Assembly: GCA_018970605.1 (NCBI GenBank)
Contig: JAGWWA010000022.1
Coordinates: 1-32,962 of the forward strand
Source: Planctomycetota bacterium
Lineage (GTDB): Bacteria; Planctomycetota; Planctomycetia; Pirellulales; UBA1268
DNA: 32,962 bases
Direction: 5' to 3'
Below the pieces are notes generated by a model, which did no database searches, had not been told where the DNA came from, and was given only the letters and a program-made list of their open reading frames with translations. A program made the translations under genes and the position numbers. Below, one piece after another: positions 24,062-31,808 of the stretch; position 1 is the first letter of the stretch; each line of letters begins with the position of its first letter.

Positions 24062-27000
24062 ATGAGGCCACCCCATCCGATGAGCCTTGCGTTGCCGTCC
24101 GTACAAGCCCAATCCGTACAGGCCCAACGCCGCAAGGCGTGGGGCAAACCGCTCATCTCCCGGTGCGCCCGCAGCCTCGTGTCACTCGTGGCGGCGATGT
24201 GGTTCGCGGCCGCGCCAGCCCAGACGGTGCCGCCTGTGCAGGTGGGCTTCCTCTGGCACATGCATCAACCGATCTACTACCCCGGGGAGAGCATCATCCA
24301 GACGACCAATGCCGGCCGGTTCTCGTTCTCCGTGGCGGACGTCCACAACCAGCGGCTGGGTCCGTACACCACCTGGCCCAAGGATGCCATCCAGATCGGC
24401 TCGTCGCTGCCGCATCTCGGAGCGAGCGTGTCGTTTTCCGGTTCGCTGATCAAGAATCTCAACGACCTCGAGGCGGCAGGATACTCGCAGTGGAACAACT
24501 GGGAGCAGTCGTACCGGACCGCCCGGGCCATGACGACGGCCGAGGGCAATCCGCGGCTCGACGTGATCGGGTTCTCGCAGTACCACGCTCTTGGGCCGCT
24601 GCTCGACACCCGTGACCTGCGGATGCAGATCAAGCTCCACAAACTCTCATCGCAAGACGCCTTCGGCACCAGCGTGCCCTACGCGAAGGGCTACTTTCCC
24701 GCCGAGACGGCGTTCAGCACCCGGATGATTCCCGCCCTCGTCGCGGAGGGATTCGATTGGGCGATCGTTGACAACGTCCACTTCGACCGGGCCACGAAGA
24801 ACTATCCGCACACCGACTCGTCGAACCTCTACGCTCCAAACCGGGCCGACGCCGTGAATCCCGATCCAGCCGCCTCGGGCGGGGCGTGGGTGCAGCTCAA
24901 CAATCTCTGGGCGCCGAGCAAGGTGAGCGCACCATTCAGCTACCGACCCCACAACGTGCAGTACATCGACCCCAGCACCGGGGTCGCCCAGAAAATCGTG
25001 GCTGTGCCGGGGGCCAGGTATGAGGGCAATGAAGATGCCCGCGGCGGCTACGGCGCCTTTCTCTACAAGCAGGTGATGGACCAGTACAAGCAGTACAACA
25101 CCGACCCCAACCGACCCCTGCTCGTCGTCCTCCACCACGACGGCGACAACTACGGCGGTGGCTCGGATGCCTACTACCACGGCAACTTCCAGAGCATGGT
25201 GAACTGGGCCTCGGCCGATCCCGACTACGACGTGACCACGATCCAGGATTATCTGAAGCGTTTTCCGGTGCCGGCGAACGACGTGATCCACGTGGAACCC
25301 GGTTCGTGGGCGGGCGCTGACAACGGCGACCCACAGTTCAAGAAATGGCTGGGGCCACGAAATGCTGCGGGCTGGAGCCCCGATCAGAACAGCTGGGCTG
25401 TGCTCACCGCCGCCAAGAATCGCGTGTTCACCGCCGAAGACAAGGTGCCGATCGGCACTCTGCGGAACGTGCTCGATGGCGTCGGCACGGCCACCGAGAA
25501 GGCGTGGCACTTTTTGCTGCAGTCGGAGGCCAGCGACTACTGGTACTGGGACGGCACCGAGATCTGGGATTCAGACGTCACGCTCGGCTCCAATCTCGCG
25601 GTGCAGCAGGCCGACCAGGTGCTTTCGGCCAATCCCGGGGCCGAGGCGACGGCGCCGACCGTCTTCCTGCCACAGCGGAGTTCGTGGAACCCGGGCGGTA
25701 AGGAGTTCGGCGTCGATCAGCCCAAGGACTTCGAGATCTGGACGTTCGCCTACGACGTCTCGGGCCTGCAGAACGTGACGCTCAAGTTTCGGGTGGACGC
25801 CGACGGTGCCAATCCCCTGGGATCGACGCAGAACGAGACCTACGCGGGAGGCGCAGAGGTGGGCACGTGGCAGAGCCTGCCGATGAGCGGGGTCACGCTC
25901 ACGTCTCCGTCGGGAATCCTCTCACCCACCTACCGTGCCCAGCGGTTCGGGGCGACGGTCGCAGGACTGTCCGACAAACTGATCGATTACTACGTGGAAG
26001 CGGTGGACGCCTTCGGCAACCTGACGAAGACGGACATTCAGCACGTCTACGTCGGCACGGGCTCCGGCACGACCGGTGGCGGCGGGGGCACGCCCGGCGG
26101 TGGCGGGGGAGGCACAAATCCCACTCCCTCCGGATTCACGATGGACGGCGTGCTCGACGCCTCGGCCACGCTCGCGGCCCAGAAAAACGGGATGAGCCTC
26201 TGGGTGGGCACGAAAGGCAGCAGCCTCTATGTGGCCACGCAGGATGCCGGCGAAGGCAGCGACCACTTCGTGTTTGTGGCAAAGGCGCCTGGCGGTCTCG
26301 TGGCGGCTCCCTGGGCGAAAGCGGGCCAGGTGGCCCAGTGGGATGCGTTCCTCGCCGATGAGAACGACAACACCTATTCCGCCTGGTTCGACGCGCAGGC
26401 CGCCGGCGTTTCGGCCACCGGTGCGAACGGTGGCGTTCTCGAGGGCGTGATGGATCTCGTGGGCGAGTTCGGTGCCTATCCCGACGCGGTGTATCTGGCC
26501 GTGGGCCTCTACGGCAATGGCAACGGCGGCACGCTGCTCGCCAGCCACCAGCTTCCGGGCACGCTCGACGGCGACGGAACGCTGCAGGCGAACGAGTATC
26601 TCCGCGTGCCCCTCGCTCCGTTTGCCGTCACGCTGAGCGTGACGGCGGGCCGACAGACGCAGAGCCAGGCTGGGCATGCGTCGGTCGCGGGCAACGCCCG
26701 GCTGATCAAGACGGGCAGCGGCATCTGCGTGCTCGATGCCGTGAACGGTTACACGGGAAGCACCGACGTTCAGGCGGGTGTGTTGGAGGTGTCGAATGCC
26801 GCCGCGCTGGTGAACTCGCTGGTTTCGGTGGCCACCGGCGCCCGCCTGCGCGTGGCAGGCGGCCTGCGGGCCACCTGCAGCGATCTCGATCTGCTCGGGA
26901 TGCTCGACGTCGGCTCGGGAGGCCTGACGGTGACGGCAGGACTCACGGATGCCGAGATCCGCGCGGCGCTCGCCTTGGGCAGGGGCGATGGCTCATGGCT

Positions 27001-27415
27001 CGGTGACTCAGGAATCACATCGACCGCGGCGGCAGCGGCGGTGGCCGCAGGCCAGTCACGGGCGGTCGGGTGGATCCGCGGAGGCGGCGGGGCCGTCACG
27101 CTTGCATTTGCGGCGCCCGGCGACAGCAATCTCGACGGCGTGCTTGACGTGCTTGACGCGGCCAACCTGTTGGCTGCCGCTCGGTTTGACACCGCGGTGC
27201 CCTCGACCTGGACGGAGGGGGATTCCAACAACGACTCCGTGGTGGACATTCTCGACGTCGCGGAGTTCATGGCCACCGCCCTCTTCGATGCGGGCTCATA
27301 TGGATCGGCGGGCATATCCGCGCCGGTCGCTGTGGTGCCGGAGCCGGCCTGCGGGGTGTTCGCGGTCGCTGCGGTGCTGGCATGGGCCGCACGGCGCCAG
27401 AGAACCGCACGATAA
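24062..27415 (+). CDS. Large secreted GH57-type glycoside hydrolase with dockerin-like repeats and PEP-CTERM tail
   Basis: The product is 1117 aa. After a long N-terminus comes a secretion signal (SLVSLVAAMWFAAAPAQT, about 41-55). The GH57-like domain (about 58-560) opens with VGFLWHMHQPIYYPGES and includes KGYFPAETAFSTRMIPAL (Glu near 215, candidate nucleophile) and VVLHHDGDNYGGG. GH57 enzymes act on alpha-glucans by a retaining mechanism. Then follow a beta domain, a Gly-rich linker (about 665-692), a CBM-like region, an autotransporter-type beta-strand repeat (about 877-912, LIKTGSGICVLDAVNGYTG), two dockerin-like calcium repeats (about 1020-1078, GDSNLDGVLDVLDAAN and GDSNNDSVVDILDVAE), and a PEP-CTERM tail (VPEPACGVFAV, ending RRQRTAR). 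The ATG at 24080 is an alternative start. Catalytic residues are assigned by motif only. Confidence 0.85.
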   Translation: MRPPHPMSLALPSVQAQSVQAQRRKAWGKPLISRCARSLVSLVAAMWFAAAPAQTVPPVQVGFLWHMHQPIYYPGESIIQTTNAGRFSFSVADVHNQRLGPYTTWPKDAIQIGSSLPHLGASVSFSGSLIKNLNDLEAAGYSQWNNWEQSYRTARAMTTAEGNPRLDVIGFSQYHALGPLLDTRDLRMQIKLHKLSSQDAFGTSVPYAKGYFPAETAFSTRMIPALVAEGFDWAIVDNVHFDRATKNYPHTDSSNLYAPNRADAVNPDPAASGGAWVQLNNLWAPSKVSAPFSYRPHNVQYIDPSTGVAQKIVAVPGARYEGNEDARGGYGAFLYKQVMDQYKQYNTDPNRPLLVVLHHDGDNYGGGSDAYYHGNFQSMVNWASADPDYDVTTIQDYLKRFPVPANDVIHVEPGSWAGADNGDPQFKKWLGPRNAAGWSPDQNSWAVLTAAKNRVFTAEDKVPIGTLRNVLDGVGTATEKAWHFLLQSEASDYWYWDGTEIWDSDVTLGSNLAVQQADQVLSANPGAEATAPTVFLPQRSSWNPGGKEFGVDQPKDFEIWTFAYDVSGLQNVTLKFRVDADGANPLGSTQNETYAGGAEVGTWQSLPMSGVTLTSPSGILSPTYRAQRFGATVAGLSDKLIDYYVEAVDAFGNLTKTDIQHVYVGTGSGTTGGGGGTPGGGGGGTNPTPSGFTMDGVLDASATLAAQKNGMSLWVGTKGSSLYVATQDAGEGSDHFVFVAKAPGGLVAAPWAKAGQVAQWDAFLADENDNTYSAWFDAQAAGVSATGANGGVLEGVMDLVGEFGAYPDAVYLAVGLYGNGNGGTLLASHQLPGTLDGDGTLQANEYLRVPLAPFAVTLSVTAGRQTQSQAGHASVAGNARLIKTGSGICVLDAVNGYTGSTDVQAGVLEVSNAAALVNSLVSVATGARLRVAGGLRATCSDLDLLGMLDVGSGGLTVTAGLTDAEIRAALALGRGDGSWLGDSGITSTAAAAAVAAGQSRAVGWIRGGGGAVTLAFAAPGDSNLDGVLDVLDAANLLAAARFDTAVPSTWTEGDSNNDSVVDILDVAEFMATALFDAGSYGSAGISAPVAVVPEPACGVFAVAAVLAWAARRQRTAR

Positions 27416-27638
27416 ACCGTTCGGCTCACCCTCACTCGGCGTGGCAGGCTCCGCCTCGGGACGCTTCAACGACCCGCCAGCGATCACACTCGCGTGTGTA
27501 CAACGGCGGCGCGGGGATCGTGTCGCGGCGGTCCAATATGGCGGCGCACACCCGTGCGGGTCTCGCCGAGGATGTGATCGGGGTGACAGCCCCGACCACA
27601 CCCCTCTTGCAGAGAGAGGCGCAGAGGGGCACAGCGAC

Positions 27639-27760
27639 ATGGAGATCTGGGGCGCGATTCGACGTGAAGTGCTGGCCGGTGGCTTGAGCAAGCGGGCTGC
27701 GATCGCGAAGTGCGGGATCGGCTGTCACACACTGAAGAAGATGCTTCTTGCCTTGACGAT
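27639..27760 (+). pseudogene. IS21-family istA transposase remnant (5' end only)
   Basis: The frame from ATG 27639 reads MEIWGAIRREVLAGGLSKRA then AIAKCGIGCHTLKKML. This fits the N-terminal helix-turn-helix of IstA-type transposases (IRR-VL-G-SKR-TLKKIL pattern). Similarity ends near 27760, where the frame passes into unrelated sequence opposite the nucleotidyltransferase gene. No catalytic DDE part or istB follows. A hairpin-forming segment (around 27578-27600, GTGATCGGGGTGACAGCCCC) lies upstream and may be part of the element end. The match is from memory of the family and is short. Confidence 0.6.
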
Positions 27761-27786
27761 CGATGTCCTCGATTCGTCGAGATTCG

Positions 27787-28365
27787 TCACTGACCGGCGA
27801 GCAGTTTGTCGAGCAGGTCGCCAACCCCGATCGAGACGGCCATCTGCTGCATGTGTTCGACGTCGAGCCTGTCGCCGATGAGAGCGACCAGCTTCGACAC
27901 GTCGTCCCATTGCCGCTCAGACGTCTCGTTGGTCAGCCGGAACCATTCAAGTTTGGCCACGATGGAGTCTTCGGCCGTCGCGATCGGAATCATCGTCGTA
28001 GTGCCCGTGCCGAGGGGCTGTGGCGTAGCACGCTCCATCGCCATCAGGTCGAACGGACGGCCACGACTCACGAACACGTCGACCTTGTAGGACGTGGGCA
28101 TGTGAATGAGGTTGAAGCACGACTTTCGCTGCACGGCATCGTGAACCGCGACGGGGCTGATGTAAAACTCTTCGCCGAAGGATTCGACGAAGGCCGCGAC
28201 GTCGGCAGGACCCAAATCACAGATGAGATCGACATCCATGGTAGAACGGATCGCTCCGTGAAACGTGCTTGCGACGCTGCCGCCCACGTAGTGTCGGACG
28301 CCGAGCCTGCGAAGGGCCTCCGCCACGGGAGTCAGGGCGGCGATCAGGTCATCGCCGTCGCTCAC
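27787..28365 (-). CDS. Nucleotidyltransferase-fold protein, candidate toxin of a two-gene unit
   Basis: The product is 192 aa from a GTG at 28365 that overlaps the upstream stop codon by 4 nt; a longer open frame upstream is a shadow. Residues 25-47 give the minimal nucleotidyltransferase signature: HYVGGSVAS (Gly-Gly-Ser), then STMDVDLICDL with the metal-binding Asp pair at 44 and 46. TAEDSIVAKLEWFR near 140 is a conserved block seen in AbiEii-related and DUF6036-like proteins. Such proteins may modify tRNA or proteins as toxins, or may be non-toxic. Coupling to the small 87-aa gene and a location in a mobile island favour a toxin-antitoxin-like unit, but this is inference. Confidence 0.78.
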   Translation of the reverse strand: MSDGDDLIAALTPVAEALRRLGVRHYVGGSVASTFHGAIRSTMDVDLICDLGPADVAAFVESFGEEFYISPVAVHDAVQRKSCFNLIHMPTSYKVDVFVSRGRPFDLMAMERATPQPLGTGTTTMIPIATAEDSIVAKLEWFRLTNETSERQWDDVSKLVALIGDRLDVEHMQQMAVSIGVGDLLDKLLAGQ

Positions 28366-28625
28366 GCTCTGCGCTCCTGCCGCCAGCGGCGCACCTTGGC
28401 GGCGATCTCGCCGCCGTAGGCCAACTCGATGTAGGCGAACTGCACGTCCTCTTTCGCGAGATCGGGATGTCGCCGCTGAATGGCTTCCATGGCCATGAGC
28501 CTGTTCCGCCTCGACATGGCGCACGCCTTCGTGACCCGCTCCGTCGGCGTCAGCTTTCGGAAGCACTGCAACTGAATCGCCGCGGCCTCGGACGTCGTGT
28601 CGCTTGTATAGGGAGGCATGCCCAT
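28362..28625 (-). CDS. Small conserved-type protein (87 aa) upstream of the nucleotidyltransferase
   Basis: The product is 87 aa, starting at 28625, with in-frame ATG at 28619 as an alternative. It is helical and charged, with TSEAAAIQLQCFRKLTPTER, RRNRLMAMEAIQRRHPDL and FAYIELAYGGEIAAKVRRW. I recall this RxxHPxxxxxxxxxxxxELYG-type pattern from small genes that sit directly before nucleotidyltransferase genes in planctomycetes and cyanobacteria; I know of no established function. The stop overlaps the GTG of the nucleotidyltransferase (GTGA), so the two are translationally coupled. It would be the antitoxin if the pair is a toxin-antitoxin unit. Confidence 0.75.
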   Translation of the reverse strand: MGMPPYTSDTTSEAAAIQLQCFRKLTPTERVTKACAMSRRNRLMAMEAIQRRHPDLAKEDVQFAYIELAYGGEIAAKVRRWRQERRA

Positions 28626-28906
28626 GATCGCTTCCTGGGAGTTCAGTTTACACCGATCCCGCCAAGGAAAGGTCGGCTAAAGAAGCACAGGTCGGCGAAT
28701 GACACTTCGGCAGGCATTGGCCGAGCGGGGCGGATCGCGAAGAGCAACCGCCGGAGTTGGTCGGGCTGGATGCGGCCCGATCGTGGAGATGCCGAGAGCT
28801 TCCTATCCAGGCTGGAGGCTTGGTTTTTCTCGTTGGCAGCGACCGGCGTTGAAGCCACTCTTCTCGAAGGCCGTCCGAACCGGGGGATGGAACGCCGTGA
28901 GAGGCT

Positions 28907-29035
28907 GTGGCTGTCAAGGTCGGGCAGCTCGTCGGGCGACGACTGAAGGATTGCCCGGTCGTCGTGGACCTGCACGAGCTCTCCACAGTCGGTCGGCGGG
29001 CCACGGCCCAACGCGACGGTGACCTGCCCCCATGA
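28907..29035 (+). CDS. Small ORF A (42 codons) upstream of the recombinase, possibly the first half of a split gene
   Basis: From a GTG at 28907, with GAGAGG directly before it, the frame reads VAVKVGQLVGRRLKDCPVVV then DLHELSTVGRRATAQ and RDGDLPP before a TGA at 29033. Third codon positions are mostly G or C, as in true genes of this genome, and the peptide looks protein-like. The TGA is followed at once by an ATG in the same frame (small ORF B). Either the two are coupled small genes, or one gene has been interrupted by a TGG-to-TGA change. I do not recognise the family. Confidence 0.5.
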   Translation: MAVKVGQLVGRRLKDCPVVVDLHELSTVGRRATAQRDGDLPP

Positions 29036-29605
29036 ATGGAAACAGTGTTTCTCGCCGGGGTGAACTCTTGCACGCTCCGCGGCTGGGTCGGCCGCATCGA
29101 CGAGGAGGCGCGAAAAATCTACGTCCACATCGCGGACGAGCAGGCCCAGGTGACCATGCGGCAGCTGGCCGAGCGCCGCCAGGCCGCCGGCCCCGCCAAG
29201 CCCGCCCGGGGGCGGAAGGGCATCAGCACAGTTTCAGCACAGTCACGGAGGTCAAACATGACACGCTGTTCAAAGAGCCTTGGAAACCCGCTTCAAAATA
29301 AGGCCCGTTCGATTCGACGATTCCCAACGAGCGGAGAGGGCGGGATTCATTCGAGCCCGTTTTCCGCTCTCCCGGATTTTCTGCGATTCCTGACGCAATG
29401 TCCATGCCTGTCAACGACTTGTGATCGTTGGTTGGCGTTGGATCGAAGCGGCCAGATTTGGCAAAAGTCAGGACCCATCAGCACAGTTTCAGCAAAGTTT
29501 TCCGAGGCCTCGCTGGAGAGGGTTGCCCTCTCCGCTCGGGGTTTTGGCAGCGCTTGCCGCCTTGCGATCGTGCCGCCGTCGGCGGCGAAAGGGGGTGCGT
29601 CATGA
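29036..29605 (+). CDS. Small ORF B, reading into the recombinase start; coding support strong only in its first third
   Basis: The frame from ATG 29036 reads METVFLAGVNSCTLRGWVGR then IDEEARKIYVHIADEQAQVT and MRQLAERRQAAGPAKPARGR to about 29220, with strong GC-ending codon use. It then crosses a 19-bp direct repeat (29221 and 29476) and the AT-richer 236 bases between its copies, where the peptide no longer looks protein-like. The frame ends at a TGA (29603-29605) that overlaps the recombinase ATG at 29602 by 4 nt. The two repeat copies are 255 bp apart, so removing one repeat and the spacer would keep the frame. Function unknown; the true end is uncertain. Confidence 0.45.
   Translation: METVFLAGVNSCTLRGWVGRIDEEARKIYVHIADEQAQVTMRQLAERRQAAGPAKPARGRKGISTVSAQSRRSNMTRCSKSLGNPLQNKARSIRRFPTSGEGGIHSSPFSALPDFLRFLTQCPCLSTTCDRWLALDRSGQIWQKSGPISTVSAKFSEASLERVALSARGFGSACRLAIVPPSAAKGGAS
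29221..29497. repeat. 19-bp direct repeat flanking a 236-bp AT-richer spacer
   Basis: CATCAGCACAGTTTCAGCA occurs at 29221-29239 and again at 29476-29494 (22 bases with one mismatch if extended). The first copy itself holds CAGCACAG twice, separated by TTT. The copies lie directly upstream of a serine recombinase gene, where attachment or recombinase-binding sites are often found. The spacer contains no recognisable gene. Confidence 0.75.
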
Positions 29606-31617
29606 TGCACCTCCGCCAACCGATCGTGCCTCCCAAGGACCGGCCGCTCTCCGTCCTGATCCATGCCCGGTTCTCCACCGAGGAACAGCGGCAGTCGAGC
29701 ATCGACGACCAGATCGCCGCCTGCCGGGCCTTCCTCGACAGCGGCATGCCCAAGGGCACGAAGCCGTCGCAGGTGACCGTCGAGGTGATCACGGAGCCCG
29801 AGGTGAGCGGCGAGATCGCCGACCGCCCGGGGATCAACCAGGTGTGGGCCGGCATCGAGGCCAAGCGCTGGGACGTGATCATCGCCGAGGAGTCGAGTCG
29901 CCTCTACCGGCACCATACGAAGGCCGGGGAGTTGTTCGAGTCGGCCGTGGACGCCGGCGTGCGGGTGATCTGCCCGTCGGACTATATCGATACGGCCGAC
30001 GACGACTGGCCGGATCGTCTGAACATGTGCCAGATGCAGCACGCGCGGTCGAACTTCTACACCCGGCAGCGGATCCGGCGGGCGCACGACGGCCTCTGGG
30101 CCCGCGGCGCCGCCATCGGCGGCACTAGGATCGGTTACAAGCGTCGACCAACCGTGCCGGCGACGGCGACGGAGCCCGCCAAGGGGCCGTTCTACGACGA
30201 GATCGATCCGGACGCGGTGCCGATCATCCGCGAAATCTTCGAGCGGATCGCGGCGGGCGAGAGGTCAGTCGAGGTGGGCGAGTGGCTCGACTCGATCAAG
30301 TTTGCCAAGGCGAGTTGGGCGCGGCAGGCCAAGTGGACAGCGGCCAACGTCAACGCCATCATCCGCCGCACGATCTACCGCGGGTTCGAGACCAACAGGG
30401 TAAAGGTCTCGAAGCGCAAGCTACGGACGGGCAAGTCGGAATGCGTCTGGAACGATGAAGACAAGATCCAGACGCGCGAGAGTCCGCACCTGCGGATGGT
30501 GTCGGACCACCTGTGGTACAAGGCGAACGAGCTCGTTGACCGCCGGCGCGTGTTCAAAGAGCCCATCCGCGGCGCGGGCCATCCGCTCCGCGGCACGACC
30601 AGGCAGCGACGCGGGCTGCTCGCCGGCGTGTTTGCCTGCGGGTGCTGCGGTTCGCCGATGTACTCCTACGGGAAGAAAGACGGCTCCTTCCGTTGCTCAG
30701 CCGCTGTGTCTGGAGTTTGCTGGTACCGCGGCTTTTGCATGCGTGAGCGGGTGTATCCGGCGGTGCTCGAGGCCGTCGTCAATGAGGTGCTCTCGCTCGA
30801 CGGCGCCCGTGACGCCGTGCTCGCCCGAGTGCGGGAGTTGCACGAGCAGGGCGGGTCGGTGGCGGCCGAACTCAAGAAGCTCGACAAAGAGGAAAAGAAG
30901 CTCGTGTCGGGCATCGAGCGGCTGACGGCGGCGGTGGAGAGCGGCGACGGGGCGCTCACCTCGCTGACGTCGCGCCTGGCCGACCGGGAGCGCGAACTGG
31001 CGATCGTGCGGTCCCGGCGGCGGGAGGTCGAGGAGCAGGCAAGCAGGAAGAAAAAACTTCCGAGTGCGGCCAAGCTGCTCGAGCATCTCGAGGCCGTGAG
31101 GGGACAGCTGCTCGGCGACGAGAACCGTGCCGCGGTCATCCTGCGGCAGCTGCTTGACGGGCCGATCCGCGTGGTGCCCTTCATGCGGATCGACGGCAAG
31201 CGGGTGGTGCCGAGGCTCGAGTTCACGATCAATCTCGTGGCGGCGCTGCCGCCCGCGGTGGCGGCCCCGCTCCGCCAGGCGGCCGGCGACGACGTCGAGG
31301 ATGAGTCGGTGGCGATGCTCAAGCGCACGCTGATGGTAAACGCGTTCGACGAGCCGCAGCTCGTGAAGCACGCCCGAGTGATCGTGGAGGGGCGGCTCGA
31401 GGGCAAGACCTACAAGAAGATCGCCAAGGAGCTCAACCTGACGGAATACAACATGGAGAACTGCGCCGCTATCACGCGGCTGATGGAAGCCGCTGGCCTT
31501 CCCGAGCCGTACCGCCGGCTGACGGAAAAGCCCGACTACGTGCCGCAGTGGTGCAGCAAGCACTGGCTGAAGGCGGGCGAACGCAAGGGCGGCGGCAAGC
31601 GTCGCCGAGCGTCATGA
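29602..31617 (+). CDS. Large serine recombinase (site-specific integrase/resolvase family)
   Basis: The product is 671 aa from ATG 29602, with a GGGGG-containing ribosome-binding region before it. The catalytic resolvase domain (about 15-165) has HARFSTEEQRQSSIDDQIAA, with the nucleophile Ser near residue 25, and EESSRLYRHH, the equivalent of the DRLSR block. The recombinase domain (about 170-330) includes GYKRRPTV and NAIIRRTIYRG. A zinc ribbon follows (about 345-375, FACGCCGSPMYSYGKK and FRCSAAVSGVCWYRG). A long coiled coil (about 410-490) and a basic C-terminal helix-turn-helix-like end (GKTYKKIAKELNLTEYN) complete it. It is full length for the family and likely drives integration of the element. 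Its 3' end (GGCGGCAAGCGTCGC) is repeated at 32340-32354. Confidence 0.93.
   Translation: MMHLRQPIVPPKDRPLSVLIHARFSTEEQRQSSIDDQIAACRAFLDSGMPKGTKPSQVTVEVITEPEVSGEIADRPGINQVWAGIEAKRWDVIIAEESSRLYRHHTKAGELFESAVDAGVRVICPSDYIDTADDDWPDRLNMCQMQHARSNFYTRQRIRRAHDGLWARGAAIGGTRIGYKRRPTVPATATEPAKGPFYDEIDPDAVPIIREIFERIAAGERSVEVGEWLDSIKFAKASWARQAKWTAANVNAIIRRTIYRGFETNRVKVSKRKLRTGKSECVWNDEDKIQTRESPHLRMVSDHLWYKANELVDRRRVFKEPIRGAGHPLRGTTRQRRGLLAGVFACGCCGSPMYSYGKKDGSFRCSAAVSGVCWYRGFCMRERVYPAVLEAVVNEVLSLDGARDAVLARVRELHEQGGSVAAELKKLDKEEKKLVSGIERLTAAVESGDGALTSLTSRLADRERELAIVRSRRREVEEQASRKKKLPSAAKLLEHLEAVRGQLLGDENRAAVILRQLLDGPIRVVPFMRIDGKRVVPRLEFTINLVAALPPAVAAPLRQAAGDDVEDESVAMLKRTLMVNAFDEPQLVKHARVIVEGRLEGKTYKKIAKELNLTEYNMENCAAITRLMEAAGLPEPYRRLTEKPDYVPQWCSKHWLKAGERKGGGKRRRAS
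31591..31605 (+). repeat. 15-bp direct repeat, left copy (recombinase 3' end)
   Basis: GGCGGCAAGCGTCGC encodes Gly-Gly-Lys-Arg-Arg near the recombinase C-terminus and recurs exactly at 32340-32354. The two copies bracket the PIN toxin pseudogene and its partner gene. Confidence 0.75.
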
Positions 31618-31619
31618 CG

Positions 31620-31808
31620 TCAGGGATTCGGGGACGCAGCCGATGGCTTCGGCTTCGGTCGCCAGATTTCGTGGCCAGACGTGGCTTGCCGCTTTTGGGC
31701 GTCCTGGACGATGGCGGCGAGATCATGCCCGAACTTTTCTGCGATGCGTCGCCGGGTAGCGTGAATGTCTTCGATCGTCGTGTCGCGATCAGGAGATTTC
31801 TGCGTCAT
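31620..31808 (-). CDS. Small antitoxin-like protein, partner of the broken PIN toxin
   Basis: The product is 62 aa from ATG 31808, preceded by GAGGAG. It reads MTQKSPDRDTTIEDIHATRR then RIAEKFGHDLAAIVQDAQKR, with a basic Pro-rich tail. The IxxIHATRRxIxxxxGxDLxxIxxxAxxR pattern is one I recall from small genes directly downstream of PIN toxin genes. The start lies within the end of the PIN gene, overlapping by 20 nt, and the stop is 2 nt from the convergent recombinase stop. The frame is intact although the toxin is destroyed. Confidence 0.72.
   Translation of the reverse strand: MTQKSPDRDTTIEDIHATRRRIAEKFGHDLAAIVQDAQKRQATSGHEIWRPKPKPSAASPNP

Noticed and set aside
29033-29035. Selenocysteine at the TGA between small ORFs A and B
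   Set aside because: I see no SECIS-like hairpin directly after the TGA and no redox motif; a nonsense change or gene boundary is simpler.
28643-29128. A 161-codon minus-strand frame including the segment RIQPDQLRRLLFAIRPARPM
   Set aside because: Part of it (28650-28790) has some GC-ending codons and might be a gene relic, but the rest lies opposite the better-supported small ORF A, and I recognise no family.
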